Shown here: positions 36,203 to 45,516 of the stretch, one piece after another
How the letters are laid out: the number at the start of each line of letters is the position of its first letter
Position numbering within the stretch: position 1 is the first letter of the stretch
DNA from: Acidobacteriaceae bacterium KBS 89
Lineage (GTDB): Bacteria; Acidobacteriota; Terriglobia; Terriglobales; Acidobacteriaceae
DNA: 64,000 nt
Assembly (NCBI GenBank): GCA_000381605.1
Contig: KB906754.1
Coordinates: 579,147-643,146, forward strand
Direction: 5' to 3'
Notes under the pieces: model-generated
Told to the model about the DNA's origin: nothing
The model's input: only the letters and a program-made list of their open reading frames with translations
The model's database searches: none
Made by a program: the position numbers and the translations under genes

Positions 36203-38835
36203 TGCTTGTTCTTCACCCGAGTCTCTGTGCGCACTCGCTGTCCCATACCAGTCTCTCCTCCATTAGAAACCACAACATTGTCGTCCCCGGAATGGAATCG
36301 CAGGGACGTACCCGTGACGGTCCCCCGTTGATCGTCCGTCACCTTCGGCAACACGGCCGGGGTCCCGGTCAAAACAAATGTGGCATCGCTCGCCGTATAC
36401 ACAAGCTGCTCACCGGTCGCCCTCCGGCCCGGTTGCTCCATATCGATTCGCCCCGTCACCACCATCCGCTCCACGCTGCCACCCATAAACCCGCCACCGC
36501 CAGCCACAGACGACGTGCCCGACTTCGCTCCAGCGCCCCTGCTGGCATTCGGCACGGTCTTGCCGGAACCGTCGGACGGCTCAGGCTGCAGATAGACCAC
36601 AACCTGCTGCCCCCGCATCGTGCCATCCCTGCTCTCCACCTGAACCCCACCCGTAAACTCGGCCTTTCTTGCCTCATTCGAATAAACCAGCTCCCGGCTC
36701 GACACCAGAACGACGTCCGTCTTGCCATCTCCAGAAAGCAGCTTCCTTGAACCTCTCCCCTGCTTAGTCGCATCCTGCTTCGCAGCAGATGTCGCATCCA
36801 GCCTCGCAGCCGCTACCGAAGGCCTACCGCCGACCAACACAGTGTGCACCGCCATCTGCGCTCCCTGTCCCTCCCCACGCGCCAGGAGTCGCTTCTGTCT
36901 CTGCTCAAACTGCAGTACCGGAGCATCCACCTGCGAGGCTCCCTGCCATAATCGCGCCGGCTTTCCGGCGACTCCGTGAAACGTCGCAATCTGCGAATCA
37001 TGCTTGAGTTCGGCCCTCGCCGCCAGCACATGCACCGGCTCGTCCGTGCTCCCCTGCTGCCCGTAACTCGCCTTGACGGAACCGTCAGCCGTAGCATCGC
37101 CGCTCTGCTGCTCTGTCACCACGCGGTCCGCCCACAGCACGCTCGTCCCATCGGTCACCTGCACATTGCCTGTCAGTGTCGTCCGCTCCAGTTCGCCATC
37201 ATAGACAGCCCGTTCCGCCGTTACCCGCTCCTCGACCGGAGCAGTCGTGTCGCCTGGCTTCCGCGCCGGCAACTCAGTCATAACCACATGGCCCTGCTCG
37301 GTCGCGTCCGCAACCTCGTCCGCGCCCTGCACTCCCAGCGCATCTTGCTTTCCCTTCTGACCCTTGTCCCCCCGACGCCCTGCACCACCCGTCACAGGCC
37401 GAAAGTGTGCCACCATCGAATCCCCGGATCCGGTATTGACCACTCCCTTCGCACTCACCTTCCGCAACGACGTATGCCCCTCCGCATGCACCTCGGAGAT
37501 ATGGTCCGCGTCCCCCACCCTAATAAATCGCGCCGTCAACAAATCTCCGCTCAAATCACTACTGGTCGTCCCACCGGTCGCGGCCACATTCAACACTTTC
37601 AACCGTGCATTCCCGCTTGCCTTCGCATCCCGCAACTGGCTCTTTCCCGTGGCGTCTGCAGCCAGTGCAAGATCCACTGCACCCGCATCCAACTCGCGCT
37701 CACTCCACGGCTCACTCACCGCATCCGAAGACCGCACCCGCTCCTTCAGCTGGACCGCCCCGGTCATCACCACACGCTCCGGACGCCCCTTCTTGTCGAA
37801 CGCCGCTCGCCCCTCCGATGCCTCTGCTTGCGTCTGCCGCAGCGGATCGTCCGCTCCGTACTTCACTCCGCCCGTCATCACTGCCGACTGCGGCTGGTTC
37901 TGCGCGCTCAACACCATCTCGCCTCGCGGAGCGACCACCTTCCCCCCCGCGCTATTCGTCAGCGTAACCTCGCCGTCCGCCTCCACGCGTTCCGCCGATC
38001 CGTCCTTCCTCAGATGCACCACAACATGCTGCGCCTGCGCCGTCTCACCCTCCGCGCCGCCTGCCTTCCCGCCCACCGCCACATACTTCGCCTGCGACAA
38101 CACCATCGTCTGTCCAGGACGATCCAGCACAGCGTGCGATGCCGTCAGCACCACAGGCCGGTCATGCTGCAGCCCGTTGACTCTCACCGCCGAATGCAGC
38201 ACCACCGCGCCAGTGTCCGAGCTGTAATCAGCGCCGACAGCATGTCCCGTCATCCCGCCCGATTCAAACTCGATATCCTGGTCCGTCGCCGCCACACCAA
38301 GCTTTCTCAAAAACACAAGCCCGCTTGTCGTCACATGGATCAGCCGCGGGTCCTTACTCTCATGCTCGCCCGTGACCTCGCCTTTGGCCCCAAGCAGATC
38401 CTTCCCCGCTGCGTAGTCCATCTTCGAGTTCGCATCTGCAGCCTCAGGCGCCTGCAGATCGATATGCACATCTCCTACGGCGCGAATAATCTCGTTCTTC
38501 TGGTCATATTCAAACTCGTCGCCGTAAATCCTGTCCGCCCTGTCCTGCTGCCGGCCGTAGAGAACGATCCCCACATCGTGCAGCGTCACTTTGCCATCGC
38601 CGCGTTCCACCGCCTTGGACGCATGAATCGTATAAATCGTCCGCCCCTGGACCGACTGCGAATAGGTGTATCCATTCGTCTCCCGCCGAACATCGACCCC
38701 CAGCTTCGCCGGCAGATCCTTCAGAAACCTGTGTGCCCGATAATGCGCATATCCCAGGAAAGCGATGACCACCAACACCAGCAGGCCAGCACCCACCAGC
38801 AACCAAACCCGCAGCCGCTCTACTGAAACGTTCAT
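36199..38835 (-). CDS. Large LptC/LptA-like protein (LPS transport, OstA-type repeats)
   Basis: This 878-residue protein has one N-terminal membrane segment (about 11-30, [20 protein letters not shown]). A LptC-like section (about 35-160) follows, with [22 protein letters not shown]. The rest contains repeated OstA/LptA-type units with motifs such as [38 protein letters not shown], and [11 protein letters not shown] near the end. LptC and LptA form the periplasmic bridge for LPS. In E. coli they are separate proteins of about 190 residues each, so this looks like a fusion with many added repeats. Gene order (before lptB) supports the role. Internal linkers are Gly/Ala/Lys-rich. Confidence 0.78.
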   Translation of the reverse strand: MNVSVERLRVWLLVGAGLLVLVVIAFLGYAHYRAHRFLKDLPAKLGVDVRRETNGYTYSQSVQGRTIYTIHASKAVERGDGKVTLHDVGIVLYGRQQDRADRIYGDEFEYDQKNEIIRAVGDVHIDLQAPEAADANSKMDYAAGKDLLGAKGEVTGEHESKDPRLIHVTTSGLVFLRKLGVAATDQDIEFESGGMTGHAVGADYSSDTGAVVLHSAVRVNGLQHDRPVVLTASHAVLDRPGQTMVLSQAKYVAVGGKAGGAEGETAQAQHVVVHLRKDGSAERVEADGEVTLTNSAGGKVVAPRGEMVLSAQNQPQSAVMTGGVKYGADDPLRQTQAEASEGRAAFDKKGRPERVVMTGAVQLKERVRSSDAVSEPWSERELDAGAVDLALAADATGKSQLRDAKASGNARLKVLNVAATGGTTSSDLSGDLLTARFIRVGDADHISEVHAEGHTSLRKVSAKGVVNTGSGDSMVAHFRPVTGGAGRRGDKGQKGKQDALGVQGADEVADATEQGHVVMTELPARKPGDTTAPVEERVTAERAVYDGELERTTLTGNVQVTDGTSVLWADRVVTEQQSGDATADGSVKASYGQQGSTDEPVHVLAARAELKHDSQIATFHGVAGKPARLWQGASQVDAPVLQFEQRQKRLLARGEGQGAQMAVHTVLVGGRPSVAAARLDATSAAKQDATKQGRGSRKLLSGDGKTDVVLVSSRELVYSNEARKAEFTGGVQVESRDGTMRGQQVVVYLQPEPSDGSGKTVPNASRGAGAKSGTSSVAGGGGFMGGSVERMVVTGRIDMEQPGRRATGEQLVYTASDATFVLTGTPAVLPKVTDDQRGTVTGTSLRFHSGDDNVVVSNGGETGMGQRVRTETRVKNKQ

Positions 38836-38904
38836 CCCCCTCTATCTTCTCACCCGAAGCGGCCTGCCAAGCCACCCCGTCCCCGAGAGGTCTAAACTGT
38901 ACCT

Positions 38905-39591
38905 ATGGCCGATCAGCTCTACCTTAGCCTCTGGTTCCCTAACTTTCGCTTCGACACCCTCCCTGCGACCCTCGTCTCGGTCATGCGCCAGTTCGCCCTC
39001 ATCAGCAAAGACTCCCGCGTAGCCGCCGCCAGCGTCTACCCCATCAGCTTCAACGAAGCCCCCACCTACCAGCGCATCTACGTCAACGACGACCGCGCCG
39101 AAGACACCTCAGGCTCCATCATCGAAAATGCAGTCGCCGAGGCCACCGAGCAGCTCCACGACGACATGGCCTACGAGTTCGAGATGCAGTGGAAGCTCTG
39201 GGCGCCTGAAACCGTCGACGCACAGCCCGGCGATACCGGCGTCGACATCTATCCCGACTTCGAATCCGTCCGCCTCGACACCCTGTGGAAGCTCCAGCCC
39301 GCCACCGTCCGCATCCTCGGCTTCGGCCCGCGTTTCGACGACGCCACCTTTGAGCAGAACGGCCACGTCCGCATCGACTTCGGCCTCGACACCCCCTGGC
39401 TAGCCGAAACCCTCGAAGACGAAGAGCTCGACGAGGCCGCCACCAAACACATTCAGCAAAACGTCGAGATTCTTCTGGCCTTCACCCTCTCCGTCGAAAA
39501 AAACTGCGGCATCAGCAGCCGTCTTCTCTGGACCGAATCAGGCGAACCGCTCGCCCAGAAGCTCATCGACCGCCTCCAGCGCGTCAACTGA
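38905..39591 (+). CDS. Conserved hypothetical acidic protein
   Basis: I do not recognise a family. This 228-residue acidic protein has no signal peptide and no membrane segment. It is rich in Asp, Glu, aromatic residues and short strand-like segments (DQLYLSLWFPNFRFDTL, SVYPISFNEAPTYQRIY, ATVRILGFGPRFDD). The last 50 residues look helical and amphipathic, ending in LAQKLIDRLQRVN. The single-residue pattern gives no catalytic triad or metal motif. It is divergent from the LptC/A-like gene (69 bp apart) and may share its regulation, but nothing in the sequence links them in function. Confidence 0.6.
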   Translation: MADQLYLSLWFPNFRFDTLPATLVSVMRQFALISKDSRVAAASVYPISFNEAPTYQRIYVNDDRAEDTSGSIIENAVAEATEQLHDDMAYEFEMQWKLWAPETVDAQPGDTGVDIYPDFESVRLDTLWKLQPATVRILGFGPRFDDATFEQNGHVRIDFGLDTPWLAETLEDEELDEAATKHIQQNVEILLAFTLSVEKNCGISSRLLWTESGEPLAQKLIDRLQRVN

Positions 39592-39644
39592 CGACCCAAG
39601 AGTCTCCCCTGTCCCGCAGCCGACGTCGCCACGCGTCCAGCCGG

Positions 39645-39750
39645 GAAGACCGTTACGAAAATCAACTCAGTTCTTTACGCCATTCTTACGAGCCCGTGAA
39701 GACCTTTACGAAAATCAACGAAATCCATTACGCCATTCTTATGAGTGTGG
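39645..39750 (+). repeat. Tandem repeat, two units of 53 bp
   Basis: Units 39645-39697 and 39698-39750 match at 42 of 53 positions. Each contains two near-identical blocks, GAAGACC-n-TTACGAAAATCAAC and TTACGCCATTCTTA. The repeat lies just upstream of the small gene starting at 39801. The period of 53 is not a multiple of three. Confidence 0.85.
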
Positions 39751-39800
39751 TGGTGAAATCATCTTCGGCGGCGGAAAAACGCCGCCAGGAGAGAGTTTTC

Positions 39801-40025
39801 ATGCACACGTTCCGCACCCGCAGACCACTTCTCGTCAACGCCACCCAATGCACAAAATCCGCCGTCATCCTCACCGACTCCGGACAACGCAAGGCCTTTC
39901 CCGGTGACTGGATCATCGAAGGGGAAAACCACGAGCGCTATATCGTGGACAACACATTCTTCCAGCGCACCTTTGCACCGATACCCTGGGAGCCATCCGC
40001 CGAAGGCCGCAACTACGGCTGTTAG
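39801..40025 (+). CDS. Small protein with a PGDW motif, function unknown
   Basis: The ATG at 39801 was chosen because AGGAGAG lies 7 bp upstream; the frame stays open to 39696 but the added part runs through the 53-bp repeat. The 74-residue product has KAFPGDWIIEGENHERYIVDN at its core. Short PGDW/PGDY-type domains of this kind occur in phage-like and bacterial small proteins of unknown function. It lacks a signal peptide. A neighbouring GNAT gene lies 80 bp downstream but a functional link is not evident. Confidence 0.6.
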   Translation: MHTFRTRRPLLVNATQCTKSAVILTDSGQRKAFPGDWIIEGENHERYIVDNTFFQRTFAPIPWEPSAEGRNYGC

Positions 40026-40105
40026 CCTTAAACTCCCTCTCAACCATCAACCTCAACCAGAATCGCTCCGGTCATCACAACCCGGAAAAGAAGCGTAGTG
40101 CCAAA

Positions 40106-40735
40106 ATGGGATTGTCCCCTGTACTAGAACCTCCCTCGCCTTCCTTCTCGTCTTCACTCGCGGTCCCCTTTGTCACGGCCGAAAGCGAGCTCAAAGCATC
40201 CTCTCTGCACACGCGTAAGGCACAGCTGCACGACGCCCACGCCATCCATCAATTGATCGACAGCTTCACCCACGACCACACCCTCCTGCACCGCTCCCAC
40301 GCCGACATCTGCGAAAACATCCAAACCTTCACCATCGTCGAAACCGGCTCAGGCCAGTTCATCGGTTGTGCTGCGCTCCACGTCTACGGGCCACACCTCG
40401 CCGAAGTCCGTTCGATCGCCGTCCATCCCGACGCAAAACGGCACGGCGCCGGCAGTCTGCTCGTCCACGCCCTTCTCGATCAGGCCGAAGCCGCCGGAAT
40501 CCGGAGCGTCTGCCTCTTCACTCGCGTAACCGCATTTTTTGATCACTTCAACTTTCGCGTCGTCGAACACCAGGCCTTACGCGACAAAGTATTAAAGGAC
40601 TGCGTGCGCTGCTCCAGGCGCAACGCCTGCGACGAAATCGCCATGGCCGTCGGAGAACTGCCGGCACCGCACGATCTGCCTTCGGGCCGCTTCCATCCCC
40701 GCCACCACGCAGACCTGGTGCAATTACTGCTCTGA
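40106..40735 (+). CDS. GNAT N-acetyltransferase, ArgA-like (short amino-acid N-acetyltransferase)
   Basis: The GNAT fold has its acetyl-CoA motif at RSIAVHPDAKRHGAGSLLVHALL (about residues 98-120), between a strand ending AALHVY and FTRVTAFFDHFNF. The C-terminal KVLKDCVRCSRRNACDEIAM is characteristic of short amino-acid N-acetyltransferases that act as N-acetylglutamate synthase in arginine biosynthesis. At 209 residues it has a short N-terminal extension of low complexity, so the real start may lie downstream of 40106. No arg genes are adjacent, so the substrate is inferred from the family only. Confidence 0.78.
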   Translation: MGLSPVLEPPSPSFSSSLAVPFVTAESELKASSLHTRKAQLHDAHAIHQLIDSFTHDHTLLHRSHADICENIQTFTIVETGSGQFIGCAALHVYGPHLAEVRSIAVHPDAKRHGAGSLLVHALLDQAEAAGIRSVCLFTRVTAFFDHFNFRVVEHQALRDKVLKDCVRCSRRNACDEIAMAVGELPAPHDLPSGRFHPRHHADLVQLLL

Positions 40736-40968
40736 CCGCCGGGAAGGTATCGAGGACGTGACCCAAAAGTGGCATTTCCACAAGGTTGTCGTCCCGGATA
40801 CCATCCCCGCACGTAATGCTTGCGGCTGGCTATTGGCGTAACGGATGATTGGCGCCAGAGCTTGCATCGCAAACGTACGGCAGGGCAATCGACCCGCCGC
40901 AGCAATCAGGCAAGCTCTGCCTTATCTCTCTCGCGCGTCTCCCGGCGAGAGTCACCCAGGAAACGAAC

Positions 40969-41142
40969 ATGGAATTCACCCAACATAACGATGAAGTATC
41001 GATCTACCAATCAAACTTCCGCGCCGAAGATGGCGCTCCCACCGGCCGCTCGAACGCGCTGTACGAAGGCGTTGTAATCCCCCTCGCCTCACTCTTCGCA
41101 GTGGTCGCCTTCGTTGCCGGCGTAATGGTGATCGCCCACTAA
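40969..41142 (+). CDS. Small single-pass membrane protein
   Basis: The ATG at 40969 follows AGGAAA. The 57-residue product has a polar N-terminal half (QHNDEVSIYQSNFRAEDG) and one hydrophobic helix (about 34-56, VVIPLASLFAVVAFVAGVMV) ending just before the C-terminus. I do not recognise a family. An inverted repeat of 9 bp (AGAGCTTGC at 40857-40865 and GCAAGCTCT at 40910-40918) lies in its leader and could form a long stem-loop. The gene is likely to be real because of the ribosome-binding site and a clear membrane segment, but this is a modest case. Confidence 0.5.
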   Translation: MEFTQHNDEVSIYQSNFRAEDGAPTGRSNALYEGVVIPLASLFAVVAFVAGVMVIAH

Positions 41143-41213
41143 AGTGGCGCTTCCTACATCCAGGTGACCCAGGGATTCAGCCTTGGCCACTCCGGATGCA
41201 AAAGTGTTCGGCT

Positions 41214-43310
41214 TCAGCCAGCCACCACGATCTCCGAGAAGTCAGCGATGCCGGAGAAGTCCCCTAAGACCCGGTCCAGCAGAGCCAATCGGTTCGCCCG
41301 CACCTCCGCATCCGGAGCCATCACCATCACTGCATCGAAGAACGCATCCACCTGCGGTCTTAGCGTGGCGATCTGCTCCAGCGCCGTCTTATAATTCTTC
41401 TCGGAACGCAGCGTGGAAACGCGGTTCGCCAATTCAGCGGAGCGTTCCGCCAGCGCCTTCTCCGTCGGTTCAGTCAGCAATGCAGCGTCAACATTCGACC
41501 CCGCTGCGATCCCCTTCTCCTTCGCCTGCGCCAAAATATTCTTCATTCGCTTAAACGCCGCAGACACCGCCGCAAAATCCTCCGACCCACGAACCGCAGT
41601 CACCGCCTCTGTTCGCGCAACCGCATCGCGAACATCTTCGCTACCCGCAGCCAGTACAGCCTTCACCACGTCGTAAGCCTGCCCCTTCGCCTCGCGCAGA
41701 TAGAACTCGAGTCGCTCCCGAAAGAATGCAATCATCTTTTCATCAGTGGATTCGGCAGCCTTCGAAATTTCGCTGAGCAAGAGTGGAACCTCACTCTCCG
41801 CCAACGTCTTCACAACGCCATTGGCGGCCCTGCGCAAGGCAAAGGGATCCTTCGAACCCGTAGGTTCAAGGCCCAATCGGAACATTCCCGCTATCGTGTC
41901 TGCCTTATCAGCAATGGCAAGCAGTTGACCCTCGGAGGTGCGAGCAATCGCAGCTTCCATCGACTCGGGCCGATAGTGGTCGTAGATCGCATCCGCCGTC
42001 TTCTCGCCCAGCCCTTGTGCCTTGGCGTACAGACCTCCGACCTCACCCTGCAGCTCCGTAAACTCCTTCACCAGCTCCGTCGTAAGATCGGTTTTGGCTA
42101 GCGCCGCCGCGTCAAGTAGCGCATTGGAATCCACCGCAAATCCACGTTTAGCCGCCAGATCCACCAGTCGGTGGCAAAGCTCTCGCACCCGCTCCGACTT
42201 CGCCGCATAGCTCCCCAGATCCTTCTGAAACGTTACATTCTCCAGCAGCTTCACCCGCTCCACCAGTGGCACCCGCTGATCGAACTCCCAGAAGAACCGA
42301 GCATCATTAAACCGCGCCCGAAGCACCCGTTCATTTCCATGCCGAATCACCGCCATCCCTGCCTCATCAGTCTCCGTATTGAGCACCGCGAGAAAATGCG
42401 GAGCCAGTTTCCCCTCCTTATCCTCCACAGCAAAGTAGCTCTGGTGGTCCCGCATCACAGTCACCAGGACCTCCTCCGGAAGCGCCAGATACTCCTTCTC
42501 AAACCCACCCATCAGCACCGAAGGCCACTCCGTCAGCTGCGTGAGCTTATCCACCAGCCCATGGTCCTCACGCCATCGCAGACCAGCCCCCTCAGGACTA
42601 CCAGCCCGCGTCACCTTATCCAGCGCCTTGCGAATCCTCTGCCGCCGCACCTCCACATCAGCAATCACGAACCCCGACAGCAGCGCATCCTCATACTCGC
42701 CCGGAGACCCCACCTCAATCGCCGCATCCCCAAACAGCACCCGATGCCCATACGTCACCGCGCCAGCCTCATACCCGCCAAAGCTGACCGGCACAACCTC
42801 CGCCCCGAGCATCGCCATCATCCACCGAACTGGCCGCACAAACCGCTCCGGCTTGCCCGGCCGCCAATACATATTCTTCGCCCAGTAAATCCCCGCCAAC
42901 TCCTTCGGCAACTCCGCCGCGATCACCTCGGAAGCTTTCCGCGCCGCCGTAAAAGAGACCGCTTGTAAATACTCGCCCTTTGAAGTCGGAACTTTCCGTA
43001 AAGAAGCGACTTCGACTCCGAGTTTATTTGCGAAAGAAATTGCCGCAGGAGTCGGTTGTCCATCTTTGAAAGCAACTTTGGTCGATGGGCCAAGAGTTTC
43101 TACCATAAGCGGATTTTGCTGCTCTTCGACTTGGCTGATCCACACCGCTAATCGCCGTGGCGTAGCAAAACTTTTTATTGCAGCACTTGGCAGCACCAGC
43201 CGCTCGCGTTCCAGCATCTTCACCACGCGCTGCTGCAACTCCGCCTGCGCCCCCGCGATCATTCGCGCCGGGACCTCTTCCAACCCAATCTCAAACAAAA
43301 AATCCGCCAT
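41214..43310 (-). CDS. glyS: Glycyl-tRNA synthetase beta subunit
   Basis: This is the large subunit of the alpha2beta2 enzyme. The 698 residues begin MADFLFEIGLEEVPARMI, the family N-terminus, followed by TPRRLAVW, EKEYLALPEEVLVTVMRDHQSYFAV and NERVLRARFNDARFFWEFD. The C-terminal part has GSKDPFALRRAANGV and an anticodon-binding helical end. It normally pairs with GlyQ, which lies 5 bp upstream, so the two are made together. Length matches E. coli GlyS (689). Confidence 0.97.
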   Translation of the reverse strand: MADFLFEIGLEEVPARMIAGAQAELQQRVVKMLERERLVLPSAAIKSFATPRRLAVWISQVEEQQNPLMVETLGPSTKVAFKDGQPTPAAISFANKLGVEVASLRKVPTSKGEYLQAVSFTAARKASEVIAAELPKELAGIYWAKNMYWRPGKPERFVRPVRWMMAMLGAEVVPVSFGGYEAGAVTYGHRVLFGDAAIEVGSPGEYEDALLSGFVIADVEVRRQRIRKALDKVTRAGSPEGAGLRWREDHGLVDKLTQLTEWPSVLMGGFEKEYLALPEEVLVTVMRDHQSYFAVEDKEGKLAPHFLAVLNTETDEAGMAVIRHGNERVLRARFNDARFFWEFDQRVPLVERVKLLENVTFQKDLGSYAAKSERVRELCHRLVDLAAKRGFAVDSNALLDAAALAKTDLTTELVKEFTELQGEVGGLYAKAQGLGEKTADAIYDHYRPESMEAAIARTSEGQLLAIADKADTIAGMFRLGLEPTGSKDPFALRRAANGVVKTLAESEVPLLLSEISKAAESTDEKMIAFFRERLEFYLREAKGQAYDVVKAVLAAGSEDVRDAVARTEAVTAVRGSEDFAAVSAAFKRMKNILAQAKEKGIAAGSNVDAALLTEPTEKALAERSAELANRVSTLRSEKNYKTALEQIATLRPQVDAFFDAVMVMAPDAEVRANRLALLDRVLGDFSGIADFSEIVVAG

Positions 43311-43315
43311 GGCCT

Positions 43316-44281
43316 CTATCGAACCCCTACTTCCAAAGCCTCACCCTGCGCCGCATAAGCCTTCGCCACTCCCACTACCAGCGTCCGGATCCGCGCCATC
43401 ACACCCACTCGCTCCGTCACCGAGATGGCCCCGCGAGCATCCAGCAAATTAAAAACATGCGAACACTTCAGCGCGAGCTCATACGCTCCCAGCACCGGAA
43501 ACCGCTTCAGCGTCAGCTCATCCATGCTGTCGAACTCCTTCACCTTCTCTAACAACGCCAGGCACTCTGCCTCATAAAGCTCAAGGTGCTTCCACAAGGA
43601 CCCAACGTCCGCGTAGTCAAAGCTGTAAGCCGAAAATTGCTCCTCCTCCGCCAGCCTCATCTCTCCATACGTCACCTTACGGCCAGTATCGGGCTCCACC
43701 GCCCACACAATGTCATAGATCGAATCCACATCCTGCAAAAACCCGGCGATCCGCTCCAACCCATACGTAATCTCGCCGCTGATCGGATCGAGGTCCATCC
43801 CCCCGCACTGCTGAAAATAAGTGAACTGCGTGATCTCCAACCCATCCAGCATCACCTGCCACCCAACCCCCCACGCGCCGCCGACGGGCCACTCCCAGTT
43901 ATCCTCTTCGAACTTGATATCGTGTTCCTTCAAATCAATCCCAATCGCCACCAGCGACTCGAGATACATCTCCTGAATATTTACCGGTGGCGGCTTCAGA
44001 ACCACCTGCAGCTGCGTATGCCGAAACAGTCGATTCGGATTCTCGCCATAACGACCATCCGCCGGCCTGCGCGAAGGCTGCGCATACGCAATCCTCACCG
44101 GCTTCGGCCCCAGCACCCGCAAAAAAGTATCCGGAGACATAGTCCCCGCCCCCACCTCAACGTCAAAAGGCTGCTGCAACACACACCCACGGTCCGCCCA
44201 GAACCGCTGCAACGTAAACAGCAATTCCTGAAACGTCAACGCGCGCTTCTTCTCCCCAACCGCAGAAACCAATCCACTCAT
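43316..44281 (-). CDS. glyQ: Glycyl-tRNA synthetase alpha subunit
   Basis: The class II catalytic subunit has 321 residues from the ATG at 44281 (MSGLVSAVG), with AGAGAGAG just before it. The open frame continues to 44374, but homologues do not. Visible signatures are [35 protein letters not shown], then [33 protein letters not shown], and [19 protein letters not shown]. It is slightly longer than E. coli GlyQ (303). glyS follows 5 bp later and a VWFA gene lies upstream on the same strand. Confidence 0.97.
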   Translation of the reverse strand: MSGLVSAVGEKKRALTFQELLFTLQRFWADRGCVLQQPFDVEVGAGTMSPDTFLRVLGPKPVRIAYAQPSRRPADGRYGENPNRLFRHTQLQVVLKPPPVNIQEMYLESLVAIGIDLKEHDIKFEEDNWEWPVGGAWGVGWQVMLDGLEITQFTYFQQCGGMDLDPISGEITYGLERIAGFLQDVDSIYDIVWAVEPDTGRKVTYGEMRLAEEEQFSAYSFDYADVGSLWKHLELYEAECLALLEKVKEFDSMDELTLKRFPVLGAYELALKCSHVFNLLDARGAISVTERVGVMARIRTLVVGVAKAYAAQGEALEVGVR

Positions 44282-44374
44282 ATCTCTCTCTTCACTATCC
44301 GGCAATCTTTTGATTCTAACTGTTAGGCGCACCCATGCCTCGCCCGAGGAATCGACAACCTCAAGCCCAGCCAA

Positions 44375-45478
44375 TCACTGGGGTTTCGACATGGGTTTAC
44401 GCGTGCCTACTACCGGCGTGCGCGACGGATCCGAAGGAACCGTCGTCGGATCAGCAAGCACCGACGGATCCGGAATAGGGAACGACACCCCCGAGGGCCT
44501 AATGAAGTCTTTGCTGTTCGCAATCCTTATTTCCTGGCTGTGAATGCCCTCTGTTGAGTTAGCCGGCCGTGGAAACTCAACGATATAGCGCTCCCGCATC
44601 AACGTCACAAATCGATGCAACGTAAACTCGAGCGATTTTGTCGTAGACAGAAGAACCATACCTCCACTCAGCTCACATATCGAATGGAATGGATCCTCAC
44701 TGCTCCACCTTAGAAACTTACTTTGCAGGTCTTTGGCTTCGAAGGGAACGTATGTCACCCCGAAGACAGCTACTCCCGCCGCCTCAGTGAGGTATCTCAC
44801 CTCACTCCACGAATGGTCACTGCCTTGATCGCGTCCGTTGCTCACCGCCAAAATCACCCGTCTGCCCGGCAGCTTCGACAAGTCCACGACAACGCGGGCC
44901 AGGGCGTCCCAGAGATGGATGGACTGTTGGCATTTCAGTTCGGGCTGCATCCACGTCTGCAGTGCCCCGTTGACTGCAATCTTTAACCTCTCACTCTCCG
45001 CAGGCATATCATTCAACGACTGCACCAGAGAACAGTGCAGCGCGTAGATCGAAACATGATCCTTCGCGTGCAAGCCATCCGGCGCGAGGTTTGCAATTGC
45101 AGCATTCATCTCGGCCATCAACTCCGACGAATCCCCGCTAACATCCAGCAAAATCGAAAGCGAGATCGGATCATCGCCTTCTTGGCGTACATGCGTCGCT
45201 CGAAACCATGGTCCCGAGTCGATACTCACCGAAAAGCGGTTCCCCGCTATAGGCTTCTTGAGAGGCCGGCGCTGTGGATCCAGCACCAGGGTCGGAATCT
45301 GGATCAGGTTCGCATAAACATGCAGTGTCTTTACAGGCTCGTCCTGTGGCACTGGTGCATCCTGAGAGAAGAGCGGGGTGCCCACCAATAGACCCGCCAG
45401 GCCCGCCACACAAAACAGAAAGTTCGCGGCCCTCGTACCAAACAGACATCGAAACTCAGCAGGAGCAATGCGTGTCAT
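44375..45478 (-). CDS. Exported VWFA-domain protein (tandem copy 1)
   Basis: The start at 45478 (MTRIAPAEF) is preferred because the upstream 20 bp are nearly the same as those before the paralogue at 46605. The 367-residue protein has a signal peptide (CVAGLAGLLVGTPLFSQ), a short stretch KTLHVYANLIQIPTLVLD, and a VWFA-type domain. The MIDAS motif is partly kept (LLDVSGDSS). Later motifs are RVILAVSNGRDQGS, GVAVFGVTYVPF and RERYIVEFPRP. Acidobacteria have many such proteins of the VWFA-related kind; their roles are not known. The stop lies 93 bp before the glyQ start. Confidence 0.85.
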   Translation of the reverse strand: MTRIAPAEFRCLFGTRAANFLFCVAGLAGLLVGTPLFSQDAPVPQDEPVKTLHVYANLIQIPTLVLDPQRRPLKKPIAGNRFSVSIDSGPWFRATHVRQEGDDPISLSILLDVSGDSSELMAEMNAAIANLAPDGLHAKDHVSIYALHCSLVQSLNDMPAESERLKIAVNGALQTWMQPELKCQQSIHLWDALARVVVDLSKLPGRRVILAVSNGRDQGSDHSWSEVRYLTEAAGVAVFGVTYVPFEAKDLQSKFLRWSSEDPFHSICELSGGMVLLSTTKSLEFTLHRFVTLMRERYIVEFPRPANSTEGIHSQEIRIANSKDFIRPSGVSFPIPDPSVLADPTTVPSDPSRTPVVGTRKPMSKPQ

Positions 45479-45516
45479 GGCGAAAGTATGCCAGAACCCC
45501 ACCGCAGCGTCTCTAT

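Noticed and set aside
36976..38826. 616-residue frame antisense to the LptC/A-like gene
   Set aside because: It is very rich in His, Arg, Leu and Pro with no family match, as expected from the complement of a GC-rich gene in this codon style.
40857..40918. 9-bp inverted repeat in the leader of the 57-residue gene
   Set aside because: The arms are perfect but 44 bp apart and no riboswitch-like core is visible, so it is only mentioned in the gene entry.
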